Assembly (NCBI GenBank): GCA_973895155.1
Contig: OZ316895.1
Coordinates: 15,872,001-15,936,000 of the forward strand
Direction: 5' to 3'
From: Marsupella aquatica
Lineage: Eukaryota > Marchantiophyta
Length of the DNA: 64,000 nt
Each line of letters starts with the position of its first letter. The stretch's first letter is position 1. Below the pieces are notes generated by a model, which saw only the letters and a program-made list of their open reading frames with translations, was not told the origin of the DNA and did not search any database. Position numbers and translations under genes: made by a program. Below, piece by piece: positions 38,703 to 51,135 of this stretch.

Positions 38703-41407
38703 TAGGGCGTCTCAAACCTTCGAGTTTTTGCCTCCGGTCACACTCAAGGTCATTTTCCTGGAACTAAAGTGGTGCACACTAAAATGCTTGTCTGCACATT
38801 TGTGACCGCAGACCAAAACTACTTTTGGGCAAGGGATATTTTTGCAGACTTAAAAGTTTGAGACACAACATTATTAGTATACTGCCAGATAGGTGCAGAT
38901 GTGGAAGCTGTTAGTATAAGGGAGAGAAATCTGGAAGCTCTGGCTGCGTTATCACAAAGGAAAGGGACAAGACACTGTAAAATTTGGATGTGTCAAAACC
39001 TACTTTCCACAGGTTTTACATGTCTCAGGGAAGATAGTTGTTGCTGTTGTGAGAAATCAACCCAAGAGCAACCCTTGAACCAGTCAGGGAAAAAGATTAT
39101 TGGAGTTAGTCTAAGATCAACTCTATCCATTGGATCATGCAAACTCTGTGTACATGGTCAACTTAATATGTGAGCAAAAAGAGTGACAACCTACAAATTA
39201 AACTAAATAATACCATGCCTAAATCAGATGGCAAAGTAGTAATTTTGGCAAAACCATTCAATTGTCACTAACCTGTCCCTCAACCTGTCCCCCAAACTGA
39301 CCATTCTAATAAATTATCAACCTGTCCCCCAAACTATTTTAGTTACTAGGTTGACCCCCATTTTGTATACGGGTTACTCTGACTTACTCCTGTACTTAAC
39401 CCAAGGTCATTTTGCATTGGTTGTCTGCCATGTGGCATGGTGCTATTGGCCCCATCCACAAATGCCCTAACCCAGGCCACCTCATTCCGATTATAAAAAA
39501 TGTAGGAGTACAGGACCAGCTCATTTCAATCTCAAATGCATGACAACGAGCCATGTAGTTGCGGCAAGAGTGTAGGTCCAAGTGTTCATATCATTGAAGA
39601 AGTACAGGCCGTCTAGGTCTTGAATGGGGTGTTTCTGGTTGCTAAGGACAGTGGAGGGTCTTTGTGGGTCTTCTGCTTGTCTCTTGCCAAACATTCTTGA
39701 GTTTCAAATAGTCAAGGTCTTCATCTTCAAATAAATAGTTGTTAAAAGACAAATGAATGATTGTTCAAACGACTCAGATTAAATTATATTTAGGAATCAA
39801 TATTTCTCAAGGTAAGCAGTTGTTAATTTTTAACAGGCAGCCATTGGACATAGAATTGAATTTAAATGATCTCCCAGCTTGACCTGCTGCAAGAGGAGAA
39901 TCAATATCTTGTGAGAGTTACCACTTCAATCAAGCACAATCATGTTCCCTGAACTCAATTCAAACTTGAGGGGTTAAACCAAGCCACCAGGGCTAAGGTT
40001 TCATGCTGGAGGTGTATTTGCAAACTTGAGGTTCATTCGTACTTTCTTAGGGACGGTTGGGATTCCCACAAGGCTTCTAAATGACCAATCACAATACTAT
40101 GCTGTCATACAGCCATGGGCCCCTTATGCTTTACACTGCCACTGTCCCCAAAGCTGTGGGGGTACAAAATAGTCCACTTGTTTTTTAACTTTGTGAAGAA
40201 CAATTATGACAAATGATGGTAACCTGGATCCACCAGGTTTTTCTTCGGGGACAGCAATAGTGGTTTAAGACCATGTTGGGGTTTTGTGTGCATTGCTTCT
40301 CTTCTGCATGTGTATATTTCTTTTCATGATATGCCATTAACTAGGATTTATCTTCTCCCCAACTCTTGTGAAACTTTGTGGTACTATATTCTTAATCCCA
40401 GATGGACCACCACTTTTGGCAAAGAATCTAAACTGATCATCTTGCAATGTTACTTTCTGTTCAGATTATACTTTTCATGTTACATTTTTTGGTGTCAGAA
40501 AAGTTACTGGGTTCATCAGAGTCTCTAAGTTGAAGGTGGTGGTAGATCCGGGCCACAACTTCACTTGTTAATACTCTAATTTCACAGATATCACATTCAT
40601 TTGCTTGTCCTGCCATGCTAAGCCAGGGGCCTAAATGTACCTTTCTCATCAGTCAAGTTGGAGTGTAAAGCCAGTCATCCTTCCCTCTTGGTCTTATGAG
40701 CAGGGTAACATCTGTTCATAGGGGTGAGGGAGTAGGTTTTAGGGCCTCTCTTGGGGCCTCTAGTCAAATTCCTTTGTTCAACTTACCTATGCTTTCATAC
40801 CGGAGTTTTACCAGGCTCTTCAGTTTGTCTATTAGTTCCCGGCTGTTGCTCGGCTGGACTTCTGCCTGGGTCGTTCATCCTTATGCTCCTTGGTGGACTA
40901 CCTTTGGTTTGGGTCTTTTGCCTGTGGGATTGCATCTCCCTGTTGGGCGCCTTCAGTCCATCACACTGCTCCATCACCAGCTTCCATCACCAACTACTCT
41001 GCAATGTCTTGGTTTGAATGTCAATACCGACTGGTTGCGCATTCAGCTACACAATTTAATCTTTAGTCATTGTGCATAATCAACCTACTGCCCCCTTGTC
41101 ATTTTCCACTCCCACCCCAAGTTTTAGTAATGCCCTCACAGTCATGGTCTAGAGACTTCACTCTAAATCGTAACCTTAAACAATAGGTTTCGATTGCAAT
41201 TTACCAGTAAGATGGTGACATGGTTTTCCTTTGGACCAATAGGGACCTGTTGTCTCACAAGACAGTGACAGGTTTAGGCACCATTACGCACATTACCTGA
41301 GATACAATCTGCCTACCCGAGCTTAACACTGCCTGGAGCAACCTTGGGTTCTCAATCAAACCACACCACCTCCAGTCCAAAGTGTGGTGGCCCATAGTAC
41401 CAGTTTA
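38703..41407. other. Intergenic, probably transposon-derived; no gene recognised
   Basis: This starts with an orphan MITE terminus; a degenerate partner (AGTTTGAGACACAAC) may lie near 38858-38872. CAACCTGTCCCCCAAACT recurs three times at 39270-39340. Open frames (for example 40696-41079, +) have no recognisable domain. Confidence 0.45.
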
Positions 41408-41570
41408 TTAGGGCATGTCAAACAGCACCGTAAAGGAGGTACGGGCAAGGATGTAAAATTCTTTTATGGCCACTCCTTATGGGCTGCCTAAATACAAACC
41501 GTGTAAGAATCTTATATCCCAAATGTTTTCATCCTTAAAACTTTTCTAATGGCTGGACTTTGACACTCCC
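41408..41570. mobile_element. Dispersed single copy of the 26.8-kb element
   Basis: It begins TTAGGGCATGTCAAACAG and ends GACTTTGACACTCCC, giving terminal inverted repeats of about 12 bp with mismatches. Internally it shares GGCAAGGATGTAAA, TTTTATGGCCA and GGCTGCCTAAATACA-like blocks with the tandem units at 26756-27235, about 14 kb away. Confidence 0.6.
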
Positions 41571-41787
41571 AATTGACCCACCCCAGTCCAGACCTGGATT
41601 GAACTTGGACATCTTTGCCATCTGTGCAAATTTTCTTTTGAGAAGCTCTGAACCACCCACAAGGCCTTCGAGGAGACAGACAGACATGGCGCGTTACCGT
41701 ACTCAGTCTAATGAGTGAGTGAGTGAGTGCTGACAAACTCCGTCCAAAAATCCAGCGGCATCACCGGTTGGTGAAGGGCTGACCACT

Positions 41788-42148
41788 TTAATTAGCGATG
41801 CAGGTGGTGGAATGGAATTGCAGTCCTCCAACGGTGCCATGATTGAGACATGACTGGCATTGTGTGGGGATGGTTATTGTCTCCAGATCGACGTGGGGAT
41901 AGAGTGGCTTACCGGTTGTCATGTTTTCCACATACATCCATTGAAGAACCATTCTGGTAGAGGAGCCGGCTTCCCCTTGATTCGTCCTTAGCATGGCGAT
42001 TACGATGGTGAATGAGTCCATTTTTGGGTCAGGTTTTGCTGGACCCAGTGGCTGGCAGAGTCTTCCAGTAGATATTGATGACAACAACTTAACGGATGTA
42101 GCGAGGTATGCCTGGGGTTGAGAGGCAGCCGCTACCAGAAGGAGACAA
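41788..42148 (-). other. Unassigned open reading frame, possibly a secreted-protein exon
   Basis: The minus-strand frame is open from about 42148 to a stop at 41788. Its N-terminal part is hydrophobic (LNCLLLVAAASQPQAYLA), like a signal peptide, and the rest holds five cysteines. The frame has no ATG before the hydrophobic stretch, so an upstream exon would be needed; an AG acceptor-like site sits at the open end. I do not recognise the protein. It could equally be chance. Confidence 0.25.
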
Positions 42149-43714
42149 TTGAGTCTTCAGTGAATTTGGAAGTATAGTATTACCCACCTGGATCTATCTT
42201 ACAGGTTGGTAAATGAGTAGGGTTGAAGACGGATTCCAAGGCGGTACGAAGGAAAGGAAAGGATCACACTGTCATCACCCGAGCGCTGCTGATGTTGCAG
42301 AATCCAGTGAAAAGTGCAAAGAATCAGTGTGCCGGCCTTGGGCAATTATCTCCAAGTAACAAAGGGAGCTGCTAAATGAGATTGAGAACAGTGGCTGCTG
42401 TGACCCAGGCAATCTTTGAGACAAAGTGGATGTTTTAGCTTACCCGACTTACATGGATAAGAATCAGGCATGCACAGGACAGGGTATAAAGCCACCATTG
42501 AAGCATCAACAGCTCGCAGAATACATATTGTTTAACAATCCCAAGTCATGGAACAGTCTCCGCCCTTAATCTACTTGTTTACATAGTCTGACAAACAATC
42601 GCTTGAATTCTTTGAAGGCAATGGGCCCAGGAAAAATTACAGTGGCAGGACAGGATGCTGAAGCTCTCCTTCATGCCGTTGAGTAACAGAACAATTGATA
42701 TGAAACAGGAGAGTCCAAGCTCAGCCGATTCCTGGTTATCTCATTTTCTATCTCCCAGAAAGGTCAGATACAGGAGACCAACGCACTTTTTATCTCAAAA
42801 ATAATCTTGCTATGAATTCAACGCGAGGACTGGCATGCTCATCGATTCCGTATGAGACTCTTTTGAATTGACTGCCCACAAATCTCACCTAGTCATTGTC
42901 AATACCAGCGTTGTATTTCTAGTTCGGAAAAATGGTGAAAGAGTGTAGGACTACACATCCTTCAATTTGGAAGCAATCGACAATATTAACCAAATTTACT
43001 TTCTCTTTCTCTTCCTCCTCCGAGACCAGCTCCAGCATCTGAAGGTTTTCTTTCCGGGTGCAACTTCCCTGGTCGATTGCCTTCTACCTGAATGAGGAGT
43101 CACCATTAGGAAATCTTCCCTCTCTGCCTGTTCGCGGGTGGCTTTGAATCTCACAACTTTTGGGCGCAGGATGTACGACTCTGGAAAATGGCATAAACAA
43201 AAATAAACAGACAGATAAATATTTTTATACTGAACACTCCAAAGAAGTCTACATAGCCCTTAGAGCTCTGACAATTGACAAAGCTCCATGGAATGGAGAA
43301 TGCTGCAATCAAATCCTCACCCACAGGCAAACATTCATGAAAACTCGTGATTCTTAGGCAGAAGCACCAGTCTGGTCATTTAGTAGATGTATGCTGATCA
43401 TCGCAAGGCTCAATGCTGGAAAACCTACAGATTTGAAGTTTTCACAAGTCTTCTCTGATGGTCTATCAAGTCTTGTAGTGACTGTACTATTTCAGTACAA
43501 GCCTGGAGGTTAGGGATTTAAACCTAGGGGATATGATGATACCTGAGTTCCTGCTCCAAAAGTATCCATAGAGTACTGGTTAGGGAGGTTCCAATATAGG
43601 GGCTAAAACTGCAAACGTAACGACTTGCAAAACAATCCTGTGCTCGAGATTGTTCAAGACATCCAAACTGGACACTCCAAACCGAACGATTTCGTTTCGT
43701 TGCTGAAGATAGGC
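42149..43714. other. Intergenic, 3' flank of the PARG gene; no gene recognised
   Basis: No domain-bearing open frame. The right-hand end should contain the 3' UTR of the minus-strand PARG gene. Confidence 0.5.
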
Positions 43715-46700
43715 TCAATAAAGGAAAAGACCTTTGCTTTCGTGTGGAAGAATCCACTCATATATTTCTGATTTGACCCGGCGATTTATTCTGCGCTTTC
43801 CATATTCCTGCACTATAGTCCATAGCTCCGAGACGCACCAGTTCTCGTGACGAATCCAATCAACTACCTGCTTGATGCAAGGCATAAAGTTACAGAAGAA
43901 CATAAGGATAATAATTGGAGTCGACCAGCCATTTTTGCTACTTGAAGTTTGTAATGCAAAGTATTACCTGTTGCAGCCTCTGTGAACGGGGGTCTCCAAA
44001 ACTATAGTAAAGCAATGCAGAACATCCAGCCTGTTAAAAAGTAAAGTTCTATTAATCAGTCTGCTCAAACAAACAGAAGCATGAGTCTCACATGGTAACT
44101 ACGATCTAGTATAGAGAATAATGATTTGCCAAAGTATGATGCGTAAAAAGTGATTTCTTTGTTTGAAGAACAAAACAAAAGAAAATAAAGCTCTTGACAA
44201 CAACAAAAAAATCTCTTGATCGAATTGTCAAGGCTCACAACTTACTTGAGAGGCAGCTAGCCACTGTAAAAGGCTTTTAAGTTGAAGGTTACCCCCAAAT
44301 GCACCAGCTCCCCAGTTTCCAGTAGATATACCCTTAAGATTGTGGTGCATGACACAGCTTCCCGTAGATTCAGCTTTCTGGCTCCTATCTTGTCTCGCGT
44401 TCTCATCGATGTCCATAAATGAGAATGAGTTCTCAGCACTGTCAGCGTCTAGGCTCACTTCATAGTTGGCATCATAATCAGGAACCTGCCATGCAATAAG
44501 TCACATCGGGAAAAACACAGAATAACTTACTGTACTCAACTCTACTTTCGCTGGTGGAACTCACAAAGCTAGGAGGCAACGCTTTTGCCTGTTGAACCAC
44601 CATAGATTCAGAGCTAGAGAAACGTCCCATCTCAAAGCTTTGAACATTGACTAAAGCATTATCACCGTGAGCAGGTGTTCCGATCCAACTTACAGATTCT
44701 GGACGGTCCTTAGAAGCCGAAGGTCCCGACGAGATTTCTCCCTGACCACTAATAATGCTTTCCGTGCTCGCAAGGTCTGGAGCTCCATTATATCCGCACA
44801 ACGCCGAGTGGTTTAAGAAACCACAGTATGCTTTATTGAGCTCCCTGCTCACAACCCAAATAAAGAAGGAACTAAGGTTAGCAGAGCTGTCTTGAGGTCC
44901 AAAAAATTCAACGGCTACCCTTGTTTCACAAACCATAGGATAAAATTGAGAGACCTCGATCGACGTCCCTCTCTTGGGACAATCATTGGAGTTTCCACAT
45001 TACAAATTGTGGCATGAAGAACTATCATTCTAAGGCCAGGTACCAAGGTTTAGCTTCCTGAAGACCCGCAAACTGCCTCCATAGGTTCTTAGAAAGCAGT
45101 TGTAGCACCGCGTAGGTCAGATCTGTCATGCAGAACGCTGGATACCTGATCATGAATTCATCCTCGAACTGACTCTCTCCTGGAAGGCATAGAGCATCAA
45201 TGGCACCTATACATGTCTTTCTTCGTCCCCAGGAGTCTCTAGGAGTGTTGTCGGGGTGATCACCAGTAAAGCGGAAGCTCTGACCATATCTATAAGCACC
45301 AGATACACAACAACAGCACAGTAGAAGGTCCATATCAGCCTCCAACCATCATTTTCCAGCACAAGCAGAAAAACTCTTCATCACGTCTGCAACGAACAGA
45401 TATAAAGATTTGCCTGTGTCAAAAGCTACCATGCACTACAGGTTTTTGAAGCTTTTAAGCAAGTCTAAGGTTTTGTGTTCCGTATTCAATTCAGATTCCC
45501 TAAAAATGTGCTTGGAGTCCAGTTAAAAAACACACCTCACGCAACTCACTCAAGATCCTCCTTGGGACAAGCATTCTTGCCTTGAAAATGGATATTACTT
45601 ACTGACACTGAAGCAGGACAACTATTGCGCTCATCCATCAAGAAAACTCCGGCTGCGATACAAGCTACAGCACTACTTACCCTGTATATTCCGAATAAGT
45701 CTCCACACCAACTATCTCTATGGACTCATTGTCGGTCATAGTTGGCAAGAACAGCATTCCAGCTATACATTCAGGACTGATCATGAAGCGAATTTCCTCC
45801 TGCAAACAGGGAAAAATCATTCGATACTATCGTTATTGTCCAGATGGGCCCAAACATCGTACCAACACACATTGCATCCACGTATGTGAACGGATAAAGG
45901 AATGAGCTTAAGAAGGAATCAAATCAAAGGGCGCAGGAGGTTTTAAGAGCTAATCAACCGAAATGAACTTAAAATTTTCTGTATTTATTGGACGACGTGC
46001 ACACATACGCAAACTTTGCCTATAACATTCTTGTGCAACAGAATTAGGACTGTCTTACTGAACAGTTTCTCCCCAAACCCAACTTAACAAGATTATAATT
46101 GGTGATTAGGATGTAGGGTTTGCAGACGAGGGCCAAGAAGCATCAACCATTGCTTGAGACAAATTGACGTACTTGTACACATCCCGAATGAAGGGCACCA
46201 CCTCCAAGTTGCTCATTAGCAAAATCAACCTGTAAATAGTCCGGCCCAGCATCTGCTATTGATCCATCATTAAGTACCTGCAAAGGCTTATCCATATTAA
46301 TTAAGGAATCATATCATTCAATCAGTGCATTGATGCGAGTATACAAAGCGAGAGTGACTTTGTTCGACGAATCCTATCATCAGCCAAAAACTCCTAAACA
46401 GACAACATGTTTCATGGAGGGTCGAACTCCGGATTTCAGTTCCTATTGCAAGTGACACCAACTGGGTTTCGTATACTTTATCTAATTTAGTCTGTCAGCT
46501 ACGCAAGCAGTACTATTTCCAAATTCAAACACTATTATTCAAAGAAGCTAAAAGATTTAGAAAGCTATTCAAAGACGCTAAGACTTTACAGCTCATCGAA
46601 TGCCTGTCGTTCTGTCTCACTTCAGTGGTGACATAGCACATCATTCTAGCAGATTTCTGACCGTCTGCACTAAATTGCCTGCATAATCTACTTCCTGAAA

Positions 46701-49337
46701 ACGTCTATCCCATTTAAAGATTACACACTTTCTTCCTTACTTTCATTTCACACAGAGGTTTCTTGGTGTTACTCCAAAAGCTACCATTTGGCGGTAAAGG
46801 CAAAACCTTCCGTTCAAATGACACCGTTCCTGCTGGCATACTTTTACCCACTCTTTTGAAGTAATGTACAAGGCATAGTAATTTTTGTACGTTGCTTGAT
46901 TTTGCAAATCCCCTGCACATGCACTAGTTTCGTAAACCCGACGACAACTCAAGAAGAAATCATTGATATACTAAACACGAATCTGGACAAATCTCCTAAG
47001 ATTTCATTTCATTGTAATGAGAGATATGAAACAGAAACCAGGCAGTTTGCGACCGTTCGATATCCAAAATACAAACTGATGCTGTAACATACTCTGTAAT
47101 CTCCTACAGATGTTGAGAATAGTCTACATTCAATCAGTTCATTTATGACGAAGACAGAGCTACATACAATTAACATTTTGACGGAGAAATGGCAACTATC
47201 CCCAAGAGACCGCAACTCAGAACTTGGAGGAAAGTGACTCACAAATAAAGGCCATCAAAGTTGATGTTGGTAAGGCCAAGCTTTCGCTGTTCTCGTGGAT
47301 GGGGGTATAAACATAAGAATGCACATGCTAGGAGGGCTGCAATCAAGTGCTGACGACCAGTCCAAAATGCATGCTGTTAGGTTTTGGAGAAACGTGCGTA
47401 TGATCAGATGACAAGTCTTGTGTTCTAATTACAACCTAAACAGTCGGAAAATGCATGCCATAAACCCACAAAGCATTCACTATCTCAAAAACTATAATGG
47501 CAGCCAAAGGGCCACGAGTGTTTTACCGGACTTCCTGGAACGTGATGCCGCTAAGAGTTTCTTATGATCCTAATAACAGTATTCAGAAAAAAAACTCACT
47601 TGATTCAGGAGCACTACTCCTGATTTTTGAGGTGACAGAATACGCAGTATCATTGATGTAGTCATCCCATCAGGCAAGCTTTTTATTTCCCTTTCATGAT
47701 GCCCCAGCAGATCTGGTAGTTCAAGGGCAAGCTTTGCAATATGTGGAAGTGTAAAATTAAAAAACTCTGGTGCGTCTTCCATCTGCCACAGAAAGAAATG
47801 ACGTGGCAGCATGCTTGAGTATGTTTAGCTCATCTTGCAGTCAAACAGGTCGAAACCATGAAAACAGAATATTAAGAATTAGATGGCTATTTGAGCTACA
47901 CAGATTACTTTACTGGACATTCCAAGTGGAATACAAAAGGTTCTTAGCCAATTTCTAATCTTGAACAATTTGAGCCCAAGAGAGTGAGATCGAGGCCATT
48001 GATTTTCTTCATGCCTTCGTCATGGCAGCTGCACCATCAATGTCAGGGAAATTTACGATCCAACTCGGTTTTCATTCTTTCCAACCACTCTAAGCGTCAA
48101 ACCAAACTAGAACAGTTACTGACGACAATAAGGATTTAAGTATCACCCTCATCAATAATGTTTCAAGGCATTCAAACCATCACAGCAAACCAATACAAGT
48201 ATAGATGACTACTTAAGTATTACACTCTGTTACAGATGTCCATAACATTAAAACCATCAAGACACTCCTGGCCAGATTCAGTCTCAAGTTTACTCGACTT
48301 TTATTTCTCTTGATCATCAAATGGGCCAACATCGAGCTGCGAATGATTGATGCTTAGAAGGGAGACCAGGACGAGAACAATTTGAAGTAGAGAATAAGGG
48401 CTCAAACGTGGAGAGAGTAGAGAATGCAGTAGGAAACTCTTGTCTACGATGTCAAGTGGAGTTGAGCTTTGGAATAGGAGCTTGCTCGTATCTTACCAAG
48501 AACGTATTTTGTGCATGCTTAGTATTCCCAAGTACTTCACTTTACTCAGGCCAAAGTCCAGAACGGCTGATTTGCCTTCCACCCTAACAGTTGGCGGAGG
48601 CAAGAAACCTCGACAGCTCATCCAGTATCCTGAATTTTATATCAGCATCCTAGTGGATAAGACAGGTCTGCCCGTACTCTAGAGTAAGTACCTCTGCAAA
48701 TGATAAAAGTATTCCCTCCACCAGAGAGGAATTGAAGCATGCAAATCCAGGATTCAAAGAAATCATTAGGGTATTCTGTCTCCTTCCCCATGGCTGCTTG
48801 TGTGATTGTGAAGCGATGAATCTGTGAAACTAAGGGGGATTACAAAAGAGAATAAAATGTTCTGAATAGATTATTTTTGGGCCGTAGGTCGCCAAGTCAT
48901 TCATATTTATTTGAAAGGCGTGTTGGTAAGCTTCAAGAGCATGAGAGTACTCGACTAACGTAGTGTAGAACCACTCATTCCCACACGGGTTCTTTGATGC
49001 GGATCTACTTAAATTAAAAAGGTATGACGACTATGGCCTTCAGCCTTGAGGGGCGACGAGAACGGAGCAAATTTAGAAAGGTCAGTGTGGATACCTCATC
49101 ACAGAGACGTTGAAGACCAACAGCAACTTGCGGCGCAAGTGGCTTCAAGTCACCATTCTCGTTACGAATGTCCTCAATGAAGTCGTACAACGCCATAGGA
49201 CTGTTCACCATACTCGTGTCTGGACCCCTTACAACACTCTTCAACGCATGAACTGCAGAGCTCATCCATCGCAAGGAGCCTTCAAATCCGTGGAGCGGCA
49301 AATATGGAGCGATCGAAGAGAAACTTCCGGCAGACAT
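43715..49337 (-). CDS. PARG: Poly(ADP-ribose) glycohydrolase (12 exons, 636 aa)
   Basis: PARG removes poly(ADP-ribose) chains from nuclear proteins after DNA damage and stress. Exons: 49337-49095, 48793-48692, 47782-47600, 47349-47243, 46912-46741, 46277-46173, 45799-45681, 45289-45146, 44844-44565, 44485-44246, 44030-43968, 43867-43715. Phases close to 636 aa. The ATG at 49337 is the first after an in-frame TAA. The PARG signature [13 protein letters not shown] spans the exon 6/7 junction, with the catalytic pair Glu305-Glu306. Other family blocks: [54 protein letters not shown] and LQWLAASQ. Arabidopsis PARG1 is ~550 aa. The extra length here lies mostly in a Ser/acidic linker encoded by exons 9-10, before STGNWG. 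Exon 2 is the least certain: its acceptor is a CAAGCAG doublet (AG at 48797 or 48794), and similarity there is modest. Confidence 0.94.
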
Positions 49338-50902
49338 GCTTTCTGGTCTCCAGCTCCAGCGCCACTCTAGGCGCAATTTTCCTTCTTAACAGCGATGTTT
49401 CCTCTCCTGACGCATCGTACGGTACGTCATTGTCACCGACTCTGTCCAAAATCCTCTTTGCTGGTTAGAAAATGTGAAGTGAAATTTCGCAGATATACGA
49501 TCGCGGAGACAAATTCGGAGAGTCCACAGAAGGTCAACTCGTGACCACGAGAGATTGAATTTTTGAAATAGATTGAAGAAGCCGCTGATCTGTTTCTGTT
49601 CACTAGCCCGAGGTTTCCACTTTCCACAACGACATTGTAGAGAGAATCTCGAACTCAGCAAACTACCTTGTCTCATACCTAGATTCAATCCGGAAGCTGA
49701 AATTGGCTCGCATATGACCTTCCTTGTCTCACCAGCTCTCCATTACTGGCACAAGGAATGAATTTTATAAGCGTCCATCGAAGCCTCTGTCCTATTCATC
49801 CTAAACCCCACTGCTTTCACCTACCCTTGAGTCATAAACTTCTCGCACAATGACTACAATGTCCATCACAATATAACGCGAGACCCAGCTGGTGAAAGCG
49901 TCTGCTTCAGCGTCAATTCGCGGCCTCGATCTGTTTTCGCGGCACTCTTTCTTATCATAGAACAAACTCTCGAACCCAGCCTGCGCGGTATTTAATACTT
50001 AGAAAATCACTTAATGTCTTTTAATCTCGCGCCAAATTCCTCCCTTTCCACTCGCTCTGTCTCAAGTGATCTGGAATCCTTCTCTGAGCATATCGTTGTT
50101 ATCTACTGTTCGGGTGGTTCCTAAGCGAAGCATTGTCAGGCATCGAATACAAACAAATCTTACATTGATATTCCACCATATGCCCAGAAGATAAATGCAA
50201 CGATCCCGAAATTGACTTGCCCCTTCATTATTTTTGCAAGCGAAAATGATTGAATCTCTCCGCGGGCCAGTTGTAGAATCCCATGCTCAGGAAACAATCC
50301 AACCATTTTGACTACAAATCTACAAAATAATGGAGCAGAAACAGACAGCCAACCTAAGCTCTTGTTATTTCCACAGACCACAGACAGATTTCTAGTGAAG
50401 TATGCTATAGGACGGAAATAGAAGGATAAAGCGATAAATCCTCAACGCCTACAAATAAGCTCTACACTTCTGCGCAAGTAAGAAATGCAGAGATGCTAGT
50501 GACAGGAAATGTCCGCAAACCTTTAGATTCATGCTCGACCTCGCAATCAGAGACAATTTCTTTTCAGGTAGTTCATGAGAAAAGAGCTCGAGTTTATGCC
50601 AACTTAGTCCTGTACAGTACAGGCTTTGTGAGGGTCTGCTGACAATACCTGAGGAGCCAGACGGACGACTGCCCTCCGAAGAGCACGTTGCTTAAGTAAC
50701 TCCGTCGCGACGAACTGTACAATCCACTGTGTAGCCATGTGGCTACACCATGAAACTGACATGGCTACACCATCAAACTGACAGCAACGACCGACCTCGA
50801 GTTTTTTCAAGACAACTTACAAAGAGTATGAGCGGGTTTCATGATCTTAAGTAGTCACCCCCGAACACACCCAACGGTAGACCGTAGACGTACCTTTACC
50901 AT
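49338..50902. other. 5' flank of the PARG gene; no further gene recognised
   Basis: This presumably carries the PARG promoter and leader. Open frames to 100 codons (49386-49688, -) match nothing I know. Confidence 0.5.
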
Positions 50903-51135
50903 GACTGTGATCCAATTCCCCATTACTCTCTTCGAATCGACTTTAAGCTACATGATTGTGTCCGAATGAATGGACCTTTGACTGTGATACAATTCCCCAT
51001 CAGTGTCTTCGAATCGACGGTAAGCTACATGATTGTGTCCGAATGAATGGACCTTTGACTGTGATACAATTCCCCTTTTACTGTCGTCGAATTTACGGCA
51101 AGCTACATGATTGTGTCGGAACGAATGGAGCTTAT
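50903..51135. repeat. 77-bp tandem repeat, three copies
   Basis: Units start at 50903, 50980 and 51057 with GACTGTGATACAATTCCCC and continue with CTTCGAATCGACGGTAAGCT and ACATGATTGTGTCCGAATGA. The first two are nearly identical; the third is more diverged. The 130-codon minus-strand open frame over this array simply reads the repeat. Confidence 0.9.

Noticed and set aside
40696-41079. 127-codon + strand frame
   Set aside because: Overlaps two other open frames of similar length on both strands and shows no motif.
48440-48682. 80-codon + strand frame inside PARG intron 2
   Set aside because: No motif recognised, opposite strand to the host gene, no supporting context; may be chance.
49338-49376. 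Upstream start extending PARG by 13 residues
   Set aside because: That start is a TTG codon directly after an in-frame TAA; the first ATG is at 49337.
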